Positions 8,221 to 17,655 of a stretch of 64,000 nt of DNA are shown here, in pieces. The stretch comes from Marivirga harenae (GTDB lineage: Bacteria; Bacteroidota; Bacteroidia; Cytophagales; Cyclobacteriaceae): the NCBI RefSeq assembly GCF_030534335.1, contig NZ_CP130565.1:889501-953500 (forward strand). Direction: 5' to 3'. Position 1 is the stretch's first letter, and every line of letters starts with the position of its first letter. The notes under the pieces are model-generated. The model was not told the DNA's origin. It saw only the letters and a list, made by a program, of their open reading frames with translations, and did no database searches. The position numbers and the translations under genes are program-made.

Positions 8221-8997
8221 ATGGAAAATTTACCATTTTACCAGGAAATAAATAATGAGGCGGAAATATTTGAACACGCCTGGCGTAATAAACTACCACT
8301 ACTACTGAAAGGCCCTACAGGTTGCGGTAAGTCCCGATTTGTAGAATTTATGGCAGGGAAACTAAATAGAAAATTAGTTACAATCAGTTGTCATGAAGAA
8401 ACCTCCTCCACCGATTTAATTGGTAGATTTATAATCAAGGGGGCAGAAACTGTTTGGGTTGACGGGCCCATGACAACGGCTGTAAAAGAAGGCGCTATCC
8501 TGTACCTTGATGAACTCGCTGAAGCCCGGCCGGATGTAATTGTGGCGATTCACTCACTGACGGATCACAGACGAGAGCTCTTTATAGATAAATTAGGAGA
8601 AACCATCAAAGCAAATCCGAATTTTATGTTAGTAGCTTCCTTCAATCCGGGTTATCAAAAAGGATTTAAAGAATTGAAGCCATCTACCAGGCAAAGGTTT
8701 ATCGCCTTGTCATTCCAATATCCAGAAGCTAAAACAGAGACAAATATTTTGGAAAAAGAAAGTGGCATTGACCATAGCAATGCTAAAAAAATAGTGGCCA
8801 TAGGTAATAAAATAAGAAATCTGACGGAATTGGGTCTTGCAGAAACTGTTTCCACACGACTTTTGGTTGATGCTTCTGTTTTAATCCATAGCGGATTAGC
8901 TAAGCGGCAAAGTATGCATGTTGCAGTAGTGGAACCACTTACTGATGACGAGCATACCACCACTTCTTTGAAAGATTTATGTGATTTGATGATTTAG
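8221..8997 (+). CDS. norQ: NorQ/CbbQ-type MoxR AAA+ ATPase for NOR activation
   Basis: The protein has 258 residues if started at ATG 8221. The upstream in-frame start at 8140 adds 27 residues with no family counterpart, so I prefer 8221. Walker A is G31PTGCGKS and Walker B is ILYLDELAEA, followed by the sensor region VASFNPGYQKG. NorQ is an AAA+ ATPase that acts with the VWA protein NorD to insert the non-haem iron (FeB) into NorB. It lies between norB and norD, the usual order. The KELKPSTRQRF arginine region and the C-terminal lid are intact. Confidence 0.93.
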   Translation: MENLPFYQEINNEAEIFEHAWRNKLPLLLKGPTGCGKSRFVEFMAGKLNRKLVTISCHEETSSTDLIGRFIIKGAETVWVDGPMTTAVKEGAILYLDELAEARPDVIVAIHSLTDHRRELFIDKLGETIKANPNFMLVASFNPGYQKGFKELKPSTRQRFIALSFQYPEAKTETNILEKESGIDHSNAKKIVAIGNKIRNLTELGLAETVSTRLLVDASVLIHSGLAKRQSMHVAVVEPLTDDEHTTTSLKDLCDLMI

Positions 8998-9075
8998 ATC
9001 CCGTCTCACTTTCTACTAAAGAGAAAGAGGTTAACATCGAATTTATCAAATCGAACACCACAAAATAAATAGATC

Positions 9076-10839
9076 ATGGGATTAGATCTGGACGAATGGA
9101 TTTTTGGCAAAGTAGCCAAATATCTTAAAAAAAAGAAGGACAAAACAAATGATAGTTTACCACAAAAAGTGGCCCTGGAAGAGATTAAACCCAGACTTAT
9201 CCTGCTTGCACGTGCCATCAGTGGTAAAGCAATAGAAATATATCCGGCAGAAGAAGAAGGTGGTTATAAAGGTAATAATTACTTCCTGCCCATTGAATTT
9301 TCGGAAATGCCTACTTGGGAGACCAACCTTTCTTTCTATTTCTTTAGGCTTCTTTACCTAAGTGTACAGCAGGAAAAAGACATTAACTGGAGCTATCCAG
9401 AAGATGATGTGGATTTATCGCGAAAGATGGCTTTGCAAAGTGCAGAAGAAATTCTGCCCATCCTTTACGAACAGTTTCCTGTGGCAGCGGAACTGCACAA
9501 GAAATTCTATGATTATTTCATGCAGCAAGCTGAAAATAGTGAGGATGCTGATTTCAGTATGCTGTACGGTAAATGGATGCAAAAGCAAAAAGCAGAACAG
9601 CAAAACGACCCTTTAAAAAACTTTGATGAAAAAGTACAAAAACCAGCTGACAAAGCCGATACTATTGTAAAAGCCCGAGCTGTTGAGGAGATTAAAAGCA
9701 TTAGCATCGATAAAAAACAGCAAGAAGATTATGTGTTGCTTCATAACTTTGAAAAGGTAGAAACTGCTGAAGAACATGATGGTGTATGGCGTGATTTTGA
9801 TGGTTCAGATGAACTGGAAAAGCATCAGGATGCGCTAGAGGAACTGCGCATGCGGCAGACCGTGCGAGTTGATGAACCGGTTCACTCCGTTTACCAGGCT
9901 GATTTCGTAGAGCAAGCCACTATTTCTGAGAGTGCTGAAAAAGATAGCAAGGCATTTTATGTTTCATACGATGAATGGGACTATAAAAGCAAAAGCTATA
10001 AAAAGGATTTTTGTAAACTTTTTCCTGATTTCCAAAAGGAACTTGATTTCAATTATTATCAAAATACCATCCGTAAAAATAAAAGCGTATTGAACTCGCT
10101 TCGGAAAATGGTCGCTTCTATTAACAATAAAGCGCAACAACAAAGAAGGCTTTCAAATGGCAGCAATTTCGACTTAGATGCCGTAGTGGATTTCTATACG
10201 GATATGCATGCCAAAAGGACGCCCAATGAAAATATCTATACTGAGAACAGGAAGAAACAGAAAGATCTCTCTTTGATGATTTTACTGGATTTGAGTCTTT
10301 CCAGTGATAGCTTCGTGAATAACCGTAGGGTTTTGGATGTGGAAAAAGAAGTATCGATTCTCTTTGGAGAAATACTGAACGAATTTGGAATTGACTTTTG
10401 TATTGATGGATTTTATTCTAAAACGAGAAATCATTCTAGTTACCTTACGATAAAAGATTTTGATGAAAACTGGACCTATGCTAAGAACAAGGTAGGTGCG
10501 ATTGCTCCAAGTGGTTATACTCGAATTGGAACTGCCCTGCGACATGCTGGCACTCGCTTACAAAACAGGGAAAGTCAAAATAAATGGGTGATTTTGCTGA
10601 GTGATGGCAAGCCTAATGATTATGACCGATATGAAGGTAAGTATGGAGTAAAGGATGTGAAGCAGGCCCTAAAAGAATTCGACCTGATGAATATTAACTC
10701 CTATGCAGTCGCCATTGAGTCTCAGGCAAAGTATTACCTGCCCCAAATGTTCGGGCAAAACCATTATCAAATACTATCAAAGCCAGAGGATCTCATCCAC
10801 TCACTAGTAAAACTTTACACAAAAATTAAAAATCAGTAA
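9076..10839 (+). CDS. norD: NorD, VWA-domain activation protein for nitric oxide reductase
   Basis: The 587-residue protein has a helical, acidic N-terminal two-thirds and a C-terminal von Willebrand A domain. The MIDAS motif is D405-L-S-L-S, and the second metal-side segment is LLSDGKPND (about 507-515). NorD partners with the ATPase NorQ to mature NorB. The end of the protein (YAVAIESQAKYYLPQMFG) is typical of NorD. The next ORF starts 2 nt after its stop codon, so the nor operon continues. Confidence 0.92.
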   Translation: MGLDLDEWIFGKVAKYLKKKKDKTNDSLPQKVALEEIKPRLILLARAISGKAIEIYPAEEEGGYKGNNYFLPIEFSEMPTWETNLSFYFFRLLYLSVQQEKDINWSYPEDDVDLSRKMALQSAEEILPILYEQFPVAAELHKKFYDYFMQQAENSEDADFSMLYGKWMQKQKAEQQNDPLKNFDEKVQKPADKADTIVKARAVEEIKSISIDKKQQEDYVLLHNFEKVETAEEHDGVWRDFDGSDELEKHQDALEELRMRQTVRVDEPVHSVYQADFVEQATISESAEKDSKAFYVSYDEWDYKSKSYKKDFCKLFPDFQKELDFNYYQNTIRKNKSVLNSLRKMVASINNKAQQQRRLSNGSNFDLDAVVDFYTDMHAKRTPNENIYTENRKKQKDLSLMILLDLSLSSDSFVNNRRVLDVEKEVSILFGEILNEFGIDFCIDGFYSKTRNHSSYLTIKDFDENWTYAKNKVGAIAPSGYTRIGTALRHAGTRLQNRESQNKWVILLSDGKPNDYDRYEGKYGVKDVKQALKEFDLMNINSYAVAIESQAKYYLPQMFGQNHYQILSKPEDLIHSLVKLYTKIKNQ

Positions 10840-10841
10840 TC

Positions 10842-11801
10842 ATGCAAATTACAGAAGATATAGAAAATTTGGCTGACTGGCATCCTCTTACTCATTATAT
10901 GAAAGAGATTGATTTGCTACAGAAAATTATTTGGGAAATGCGGACGGTGAAAGCTGCTGAAGACCATCAGTTATTTTACAATCTGTATAATCAACTTAGC
11001 AGCATTGAAAAAAGATTCGAGCGAAAGGAAAACCAGCTTTTTCCCTATTTGGAAAAACGAGGATGGGATGGCCCGTCACGGAATATGTGGTCTTTTCATG
11101 ACAATTTACGTGACCAATTTTGCCTTTTGAGAAAGTACTATGAAGCGAGAGAATTTGCAAAGCTAGATGAGAATATTCACTACCTATTAAATGGAATCAA
11201 CAATCTAATGGCGGTGGAACAAACAGTTCTTTTCCCCAACGCATTAAACACATTAGAAGAGCAAGACTGGAAAGAAATGCAAACAGGTGAAGAAGAAATT
11301 GGCTGGATGCCCAATTGTGGACCGGAAAAATCAGTGAAGTATATACACCCTTCGCAAGACAACACTGCAAGAGATTTATCTTTTGCTCCTAAAGAAAGTC
11401 ATCATTTTGACGAAGGATATATGACGGTGGAGCAAGTAAACCTTCTCTTTCGTACGATTCCTATCGATCTCACATACGTGGATGAGAATGATAAAGTGAT
11501 TTTTTACAACCTTGGCGAGGATAGGGTATTTGCAAGAAGTGCTGGCATAATAGGACGGGAGGTTAAATTTTGCCATCCTCCCAAAAGTGTAGGTACAGTC
11601 CTTAAAATACTAGAAGAATTCAGGAAAGGCAGCAAGAACGAAGCTTCATTTTGGATTAATTTCAAAGGACGAACTGTCTACATCAGATATTTTGCAGTTC
11701 GTGATCAGCATAAAAACTATAAAGGAGTGGTTGAGATGTCTCAAGACATTACAGAAATAAAAGATATTAAGGGAGAAAAAAGATTATTGGAATGGAACTA
11801 A
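10842..11801 (+). CDS. Hemerythrin-like plus PAS domain protein (DUF438-type) in the nor operon
   Basis: The 319-residue protein has an N-terminal four-helix hemerythrin-like region (about 1-150; HPLTHYMKEID, KENQLFPYLEKRG, WSFHDNLRD, MAVEQTVLFP) and a C-terminal PAS domain (about 195-310). The PAS part carries the FCHPPKSV motif seen in DUF438/PAS proteins and ends MSQDITEIK. Hemerythrin folds bind di-iron and sense or store O2 or NO, while PAS domains bind haem, flavin or small ligands. It begins 2 nt after norD and overlaps the next gene by 10 nt, so it is made with NOR. A sensing or iron-donor role is inferred. No output domain is visible. Confidence 0.8.
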   Translation: MQITEDIENLADWHPLTHYMKEIDLLQKIIWEMRTVKAAEDHQLFYNLYNQLSSIEKRFERKENQLFPYLEKRGWDGPSRNMWSFHDNLRDQFCLLRKYYEAREFAKLDENIHYLLNGINNLMAVEQTVLFPNALNTLEEQDWKEMQTGEEEIGWMPNCGPEKSVKYIHPSQDNTARDLSFAPKESHHFDEGYMTVEQVNLLFRTIPIDLTYVDENDKVIFYNLGEDRVFARSAGIIGREVKFCHPPKSVGTVLKILEEFRKGSKNEASFWINFKGRTVYIRYFAVRDQHKNYKGVVEMSQDITEIKDIKGEKRLLEWN

Positions 11802-12388
11802 CAGCTAAAATTCAGAAAAATCAAATGGATTACAAAAACATATCCTCTCCTCCTGGTGGCTTATTGCTTTGGATATTGATTCTATTGGAAGTATTTACGT
11901 TCGGTTTGGCTCTGGCGGGCTTGGTTTACTATCGCATGGAAGAGCCAGTACTTTTTGCTCAATCTACAGCTGTTCTTAACACCTATTTCGGAGGACTAAA
12001 TACGGTCATATTATTAAGCAGTGGCTTCTTTATGGCGTCCGCAGTGCACTATTTTAAGAAGCAAAATACGGGATTGGCAATAAATTTCATGATAGCTACC
12101 ATTATAAGCGGTTGCGTTTTTATAATTGTTAAATGGTATGAGTACAGTGAAAAGTTGGACATGGGTTTAGGTCTGGAAGAAAACATGTTCTTTACATTTT
12201 ACTGGCTACTAACTGGTTTTCATTTAATTCATGTCATTGTTGGCTTGTTTATATTACTGATTATCCTATTAAATATCAACGGCAAGAATTCAGTAAAAGT
12301 AGAAAATGTTGAGGCTGGTGCAGCCTTTTGGCACATGTGTGATTTAATATGGCTCTTACTCTTCCCCGCCCTTTATTTGATTTTTTAA
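11792..12388 (+). CDS. norE: NorE-like cytochrome c oxidase subunit III family protein
   Basis: The 198-residue, five-helix membrane protein has the subunit III signature FTFYWLLTGFHLIHVIVGL near residues 130-150 and AAFWHMCDLIWLLLFPALY at the end. In nor operons this is NorE, an accessory protein that raises NOR activity. The annotated start overlaps the preceding gene by 10 nt. An internal ATG at 11825 (MDYKNISSPPGG) is an equally plausible start, because conserved sequence begins there. norF follows after 27 nt. Confidence 0.85.
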   Translation: MELTAKIQKNQMDYKNISSPPGGLLLWILILLEVFTFGLALAGLVYYRMEEPVLFAQSTAVLNTYFGGLNTVILLSSGFFMASAVHYFKKQNTGLAINFMIATIISGCVFIIVKWYEYSEKLDMGLGLEENMFFTFYWLLTGFHLIHVIVGLFILLIILLNINGKNSVKVENVEAGAAFWHMCDLIWLLLFPALYLIF

Positions 12389-12415
12389 ACCATTGAAAAC
12401 TTTAAACGCTAAAAA

Positions 12416-12670
12416 ATGAAAAGATTAACTTTTGTATATATCGCATTGATAATTTTAACAATCCTAAGCACCTACCTTTCCGGTATGGAAATAAGCCAAA
12501 TGTGGATTCCTGCAGTCCTTGTCATGCTGTTGGCCGTATTTAAATTCATTTTAGTGGTTTTGGAATATATGGAAATGCGTCAAGCACATGGTATCTGGAA
12601 ATTCGGTGTAATATTTTTAGCTGTAATTTCCGCAATGATAGTGGGGATTTTTGGAGGGGTTCAGCTTTAG
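12416..12670 (+). CDS. norF: NorF-like small membrane protein (COX subunit IV family)
   Basis: This 84-residue, three-helix protein contains LVVLEYMEMRQAHGIWK, a segment found in prokaryotic cytochrome oxidase subunit IV and NorF proteins. It directly follows norE and closes the operon. NorF assists NOR function or assembly. Both the short length and the position support the assignment. No further co-directional gene follows. A 485-nt gap with a small inverted-repeat element and a terminator comes next. Confidence 0.8.
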   Translation: MKRLTFVYIALIILTILSTYLSGMEISQMWIPAVLVMLLAVFKFILVVLEYMEMRQAHGIWKFGVIFLAVISAMIVGIFGGVQL

Positions 12671-12765
12671 ATTAGAAAAATGGTAGGGGCTAGAAAGTTC
12701 GGATTAGCAAGGGAGTTTGTTTTTTCTCCTTGCATTATTTTGTATACTACTAAAATAGATAAGAA

Positions 12766-12930
12766 CGTCATCCCTGCGCAGGCAGGAATCTATTCATTTT
12801 AACCAAGGGTTAAACTATTAAGAATGCGTTTTAATGTATTAAAATTAAATCTATTTAAAGAAATTGTCAGAATGTAGATTATTGAAATGAAGTTTCAATA
12901 GAATAGATCCCTTTCTTCAAAGGGGTGACG
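12766..12930. mobile_element. MITE-like element with about 30-bp imperfect terminal inverted repeats
   Basis: The left end 12766-12795 (begins CGTCATCCCTGCGCAGG) is the imperfect reverse complement of the right end 12901-12930 (ends AAAGGGGTGACG), with 22 of 30 positions matching. The outer five bases and inner eight bases match exactly. The left end also folds on itself (CCTGC/GCAGG). The 105-bp interior is AT-rich without an ORF. Size, lack of coding capacity and intergenic position fit a non-autonomous MITE or REP-type element. No target duplication was confirmed. Confidence 0.55.
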
Positions 12931-13090
12931 CACGGAATGTAATACTGAGAATAGTTGCTGTCAAAGTGCAGGAAATTTAAATTTTTCCTTCTCATATTTA
13001 GGGACAACCATAAGCGAGGGAAAGATTATTAAGTTAATTCAAATTCATTTTATTACAGAATATTTATAGAATCCTTTGCTTAATGGCATT

Positions 13091-13120
13091 AAGCACGAAC
13101 TTTCCAGTTCGTGCTTTCTT
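13091..13120. terminator. Bidirectional terminator between norF and ccsBA
   Basis: AAGCACGAACT (13091-13101) pairs perfectly with AGTTCGTGCTT (13106-13116) around a TTCC loop. A TTTCTT run follows on the + strand. It lies between convergent operons, so it can end both transcripts, although the T run favours the + strand. Confidence 0.8.
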
Positions 13121-13155
13121 CTGAATTTCAAAATAGACTTCATTTTTACGAGTAT

Positions 13156-16100
13156 CTAAGTAGTCACATTCAACTTCTCCTGAGATTTCATTTGCCTGTG
13201 TCGGATAACAGCCCCCACAGATATTATCAGTAGAATACCAACACACCAATACACCCAGTTAGGTACAGGAACTGGGTCACCCTTGGCATAGGAATGTAAT
13301 CCTGACAAGTAGTAATTCACCCCGAAGGATGTCATTATGATAGAGGAAAAGGCCCAAACAGTAGCTAAATTGAAAATCAGATAGTCTCTTAAATTGGGAA
13401 TTAGTCTGATATGCAGCACTATGGCATAAACAATCACAGAAATCAGTGCCCATGTTTCCTTTGGATCCCAAGCCCAGTACCTCCCCCAACTTTCATTAGC
13501 CCAAACACCTCCTAAGAAAGTACCAACTGCCAATAGAAATAAGCCAATCGTGATCGACATTTCGTTAACAATGGTGAGTTCTTCCATGCTTTTCCACCAT
13601 TTTGCTTGCGGGTCTTTGGGTTTAAAAATCAATAGAATGAGACTTAACAGTCCAATTATAGCCGATAAAGCTAGCGGTGCGTAACCACTTACGATTATCG
13701 CCACATGAATTTTCAGCCAATAAGAATTCAAAACAGGCATTAGATTGGTAATTTCGGGATTAAGCCAATCCAGAAAACCTACAAACAATAATGTTCCAGA
13801 AAATAAAAGACCCAATGGCAATGTAAATCGAGATTTTCTTGAAAATAGTAATCCAAAGAATAATACCCCCCATGCTACAAAAACAAGCATTTCAAAACCA
13901 TCACTCCACGGTGGATGCTTGGCGATATACCAACGCAAACCCAAATGAAAAGTAAATACCAACAAACCGATCCAGCTTAAAACTGTTCCTATTTTCCAGC
14001 TTATTCGAACCGCTTTTTTATCCTGAAAGAGTAATACTATTGCTAAAACAAGCATCACAATTCCGATGAGCCAGAATGGACCAAACAATTGGCTTCCTAA
14101 GTTTAATTTAGTGTAAAGGAGCTCCCCTTTAATTTCCAAATCAGAAGGGTAAACCTCTTTACCAATCTTTTGCTGGTAAAGACTGATGTAGTTGAGTGCC
14201 TCATCTGCTCCTTCCCAATCTTGCTCTCTGATGCCTTTATCTAGGTTTTGTAAATACAAGGGAATGATATTCTTGACAAATCGTCCATCTTCTTCACCAA
14301 AACCCTGATTAAACTGATTTTTAGTAAACCAGGTGTTATTTTCATCATTTTCTAGCGGGAATAGTCTGAGGAAATCACCAGACAATAAAGCATAAAAGAT
14401 ATTGAATCGTTCATCTGTTTTTAAGAGTTCTTTATGACCTTCATTTCGTTCGGAAGGCTTCAGTTTATTGGCTTTTTCTACCAGATGATTTAATTTATAG
14501 GATCCATCTTCTGCTAAAAACTGCCTAAAACTTAAGCGATCAGTTGGCTCCAGTCCCAAGGCGTTAAAAGCTTCTAATGATTTCTCTTGATCGATTTTAA
14601 TCAATGGTAAATTTCCATAGGTGACAGGGTCAAGTTGAACAGCTAGCAAAAATTGCTCTGGAGTCAATTCTATAGTTCCATCTTTTAATGGTACTGGCAT
14701 ATAAGTTTTTCCGCTCAGTTTACGAACAATTTCATGAGCCAAAGTATTGAGCGGTTTCATTCGCCCGTCCATATCTTGTACAATCAATTCCCCATATTCA
14801 TCAGCCTTTTCTTTCGGCACTACAGAGTGTTCAATAGCGGATTGGTCTTGCGCATGCAGACTAAAAAGACTTAAGCAGAAGAAAGCTATAAGCAGACTTG
14901 CTTTTTTCACTCCAGTATCTTTCATTTTGTTAAGCTTTTTATTGAGTAAAGCAAAGCGACTTCTCTTCGCAAACAGGGTTAAGAGCATTCCTAAAGTCAA
15001 TAATGTATAGCCTAAATATGTGATATATGTACCCGGCCTATCTTGATTAATGGAAAGTACGGTTCCCATCTCATCTGTATCATAAGAAGCTTGGTAAAAT
15101 CGATATCCAGCATAGTCGAGCACATTGTTCATATAAATTCGGAAAGGGAAACTTGTTTCACCATCCCTCACCTCTACTTCACTAGCATAGCTGGCAGGAC
15201 TTCGGCTACCCGGATAACGCTCTAACTGGAAATCAGAAAGGTAAACACTAAATGGAAGTTTCAAGGCTTTAGGACCATAAGTAATGGCATAATTCTGGCC
15301 CTCATACTCGAACTTCGTCCAGTCAGGTTCAATACTAACAACATGGACGAATGCATCGGTCAGCTTATTTCCTTGCTTATCCTCCACAATTAAGTGCGCT
15401 ACATCCACCATATTTTCAGCCTTCTTTTCGTCCTCTTCAGGTTCATAAGTCAAGGCTGAGTTTTCATTAATAGATTTCACCAAAAATGCTCCACCATCCC
15501 ACTGGTACAAGCTCATATACTTTAGAGGTCGTTTTTCATTTTTATGCAAAGTGCCCATTTTTTGAGTGGACATTTCCATAATTGTCAAGTGTTTCGCAGA
15601 TTCAATCATCCACTCTCCCTCTTCTTTAAATATCTTTACATCAGATTGAGTTCCTTTTTTGGTTGCGATTGCAATATCCTCAAGTTTAATCTTCTGACCT
15701 TCTTTCAGCAAAAAATCCTCTCTGCCTTCGCCCTTGGTTACAGCCAGCGAAATATAGGTGTTATCTCCTTCAATAAAGCTTTCCTTTCCAGCAGCAATGT
15801 AATCAGCAATTTTTACTTTTAATTCTTGGCCCGCCAGTTCAACGTTAGTTTCAAAAGGGCTAAACGTTTTAGGCGTGAAGGCCACTTGTTCATTAAAATA
15901 GTGCGATTTTTCATGATTGAGCGCTTCCAGTTGCAAATATCTTTCATTACTATAGAAAGTACTTTCTTCCTGTTTTTCACGAATGTGAATCATACCTTCC
16001 TTACCGAAATAGCGCGTGATGCCTGCACCCAGAACGATAATTACAAAGGCCACATGAAATAAACCCACCGGCCACTTTCCTTTGCTGAATAATTTATATT

Positions 16101-16299
16101 TGTTGATGTGTGCCAGAAAGTTAACAGCCATCCAAACGATAATAAGCTCAAACCACCAGGCTTCGTACACTAAAGCCCTGGCAGTTTCAGTTCCATGATC
16201 ATTTTCAATAAAAGTAGCCACGCCCATTGAACTGGCAAAAGCCAATAACAATACTAAAGTGACTTTAGTCGATAATACTATTTTTAAAATTTTGTTCAT
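13156..16299 (-). CDS. Fused cytochrome c haem-attachment protein CcsBA (System II)
   Basis: The 1047-residue protein joins a ResB/CcsB-like N-terminal half (membrane helices near residues 7-30, 50-70 and 80-100, then a large periplasmic domain) to a CcsA-like C-terminal half. The haem-handling WWD motif is WGRYWAWDPKETW at about 937-950. System II fuses haem to CXXCH apocytochromes on the periplasmic side, which this island needs for NrfH, NrfA, NorC, CcoO, NirK and others. It shares one base with the porin upstream and ends the nrfH-nrfA-porin-ccsBA operon, so it may serve NrfA, whose CXXCK haem often needs a dedicated ligase. It is the only c-type biogenesis gene in the window. Confidence 0.9.
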   Translation of the reverse strand: MNKILKIVLSTKVTLVLLLAFASSMGVATFIENDHGTETARALVYEAWWFELIIVWMAVNFLAHINKYKLFSKGKWPVGLFHVAFVIIVLGAGITRYFGKEGMIHIREKQEESTFYSNERYLQLEALNHEKSHYFNEQVAFTPKTFSPFETNVELAGQELKVKIADYIAAGKESFIEGDNTYISLAVTKGEGREDFLLKEGQKIKLEDIAIATKKGTQSDVKIFKEEGEWMIESAKHLTIMEMSTQKMGTLHKNEKRPLKYMSLYQWDGGAFLVKSINENSALTYEPEEDEKKAENMVDVAHLIVEDKQGNKLTDAFVHVVSIEPDWTKFEYEGQNYAITYGPKALKLPFSVYLSDFQLERYPGSRSPASYASEVEVRDGETSFPFRIYMNNVLDYAGYRFYQASYDTDEMGTVLSINQDRPGTYITYLGYTLLTLGMLLTLFAKRSRFALLNKKLNKMKDTGVKKASLLIAFFCLSLFSLHAQDQSAIEHSVVPKEKADEYGELIVQDMDGRMKPLNTLAHEIVRKLSGKTYMPVPLKDGTIELTPEQFLLAVQLDPVTYGNLPLIKIDQEKSLEAFNALGLEPTDRLSFRQFLAEDGSYKLNHLVEKANKLKPSERNEGHKELLKTDERFNIFYALLSGDFLRLFPLENDENNTWFTKNQFNQGFGEEDGRFVKNIIPLYLQNLDKGIREQDWEGADEALNYISLYQQKIGKEVYPSDLEIKGELLYTKLNLGSQLFGPFWLIGIVMLVLAIVLLFQDKKAVRISWKIGTVLSWIGLLVFTFHLGLRWYIAKHPPWSDGFEMLVFVAWGVLFFGLLFSRKSRFTLPLGLLFSGTLLFVGFLDWLNPEITNLMPVLNSYWLKIHVAIIVSGYAPLALSAIIGLLSLILLIFKPKDPQAKWWKSMEELTIVNEMSITIGLFLLAVGTFLGGVWANESWGRYWAWDPKETWALISVIVYAIVLHIRLIPNLRDYLIFNLATVWAFSSIIMTSFGVNYYLSGLHSYAKGDPVPVPNWVYWCVGILLIISVGAVIRHRQMKSQEKLNVTT

Positions 16300-17633
16300 T
16301 AGAATAAAACTCCTATAAATCTATTTTTCATTGTGGGCCTAAATATGAACATCACATAAGCCCAGTTTTGTGTATTTTTATACGCTGTTTGTCCTTGCAG
16401 AAATTCAAAAGTATCAGATGCGAAGATTTGGCTATACCCTCCTTGAATAGAAACTGCTCGGTTTAAGATATAGCCGAAAGATAAATCTATCTCTGTGCCT
16501 AAATATTTACTTAACCGCTGAATTCCAACTGGAAGCACTGGATTCATAGGTACAGGCTCCGCCTCGCTATAAAAAACATGCCCGTCCAACTGCGTGAAAA
16601 ATTTAGGATTGAACTGATACCTTCCTTTTAAATAATAATCCTGCAAGCCTACGCTATTTGCAAATCTTCCGCCCACAAAAAACAAATCCATATATCCATT
16701 ATGCGCATGATTAGTTCCGTAAAGTGGATTAAAGGAATTATTCTGCTCTGTAGAAATATTATCGGTTCCGCTGATAATTTCAATACCCAATGTTGCTTTG
16801 AAGCTGCTGCCTTTTTCAGTATTTGAATTCAAAGTTTGAGTGATTTGTGCGCTTACATCAAAAGCATTAACATCTCTGTCGGAAACATCCTTTCCCGTCT
16901 GATGGTAGTAAAAACCTGAAAGCAAAGTATTACCCAATTGATACTTAATGGTAGGTAAGCCAATGGTTTGGCTGTAATTGACCTGATCATTAATCACGTT
17001 CCCTGCAGCATCTGATTCAATAAACTGTCGTCCATCATTCCAAAAAAGAGCCGAAAGCTTAAAGTCACCCCACTGGTTTTCATATCGTAGCATTTGAGCT
17101 ACTTTATATTGGTTGGGATTAAAGAACAGATTTCCAGAAAGAGATTGCCCATCTTGGTTAAATCCTCCACCAAAGTGGATTTTCAACTTTTCCTTTTCGT
17201 ACTTGATGAGAGCAAAATCATGAGCACGGGCTTGCAAAGCCCAATCTAAATTTCCCAGAAAGCGCGCATTATCATAATTTAGTTCTTGCCTTCCTAATTT
17301 TATTTTCCAATAATCACCTAAAGAAGTTTCTGCCCAAGCTTCATGCAAGGATAAAAAAGGGTCAGTGGCTTTGGTTTGAGGAGTATTGCCCCAGGTCCGA
17401 ACATCCTGTATGCTCGCATAAAAAGTAAACCCATCCATCTCATATCGAGTCTGCAATCGCATCCGATGCGCTATAAAAGTCGCTGGATCTTGGCCTACCC
17501 CAATTAATCTACCTTCTCCATTTCGATACTCTGCTCGTTGAACTATTTGCCCATCAACTGAAAATTGAGCGTAGGAAAGCTGTGCGGAAAAAGCCAGAAT
17601 CAGACTTAATCCGAATTTTAATATATTTTTCAT
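16299..17633 (-). CDS. Outer-membrane beta-barrel porin (alginate-export-type family)
   Basis: The protein has 444 residues from ATG 17633; an upstream TTG would add two. It starts with a signal peptide (KNILKFGLSLILAFSAQLSYAQ) and continues as alternating strands with aromatic girdles, including FYASIQDVRTWGNTP and LGRQELNYDNARFLGNLDW, as in the alginate_exp family. It ends in an aromatic-rich strand (MKNRFIGVLF). It lies between nrfA and ccsBA with 23 nt to nrfA and one shared base with ccsBA, so it is probably made with the nitrite reductase. A role in passing nitrite or ammonium across the outer membrane is an inference. Confidence 0.75.
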   Translation of the reverse strand: MKNILKFGLSLILAFSAQLSYAQFSVDGQIVQRAEYRNGEGRLIGVGQDPATFIAHRMRLQTRYEMDGFTFYASIQDVRTWGNTPQTKATDPFLSLHEAWAETSLGDYWKIKLGRQELNYDNARFLGNLDWALQARAHDFALIKYEKEKLKIHFGGGFNQDGQSLSGNLFFNPNQYKVAQMLRYENQWGDFKLSALFWNDGRQFIESDAAGNVINDQVNYSQTIGLPTIKYQLGNTLLSGFYYHQTGKDVSDRDVNAFDVSAQITQTLNSNTEKGSSFKATLGIEIISGTDNISTEQNNSFNPLYGTNHAHNGYMDLFFVGGRFANSVGLQDYYLKGRYQFNPKFFTQLDGHVFYSEAEPVPMNPVLPVGIQRLSKYLGTEIDLSFGYILNRAVSIQGGYSQIFASDTFEFLQGQTAYKNTQNWAYVMFIFRPTMKNRFIGVLF

Positions 17634-17655
17634 AATCAATGGTTTTTTGGATCGG

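Larger units (their letters stand above)
12671..13155. other. Gene-free gap with MITE-like element and terminator
   Basis: No coding sequence is visible between the convergent norF and ccsBA genes. The gap contains the 165-bp inverted-repeat element (12766-12930) and a strong hairpin (13091-13116), which are listed separately. The rest is AT-rich and featureless to me. Confidence 0.7.
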
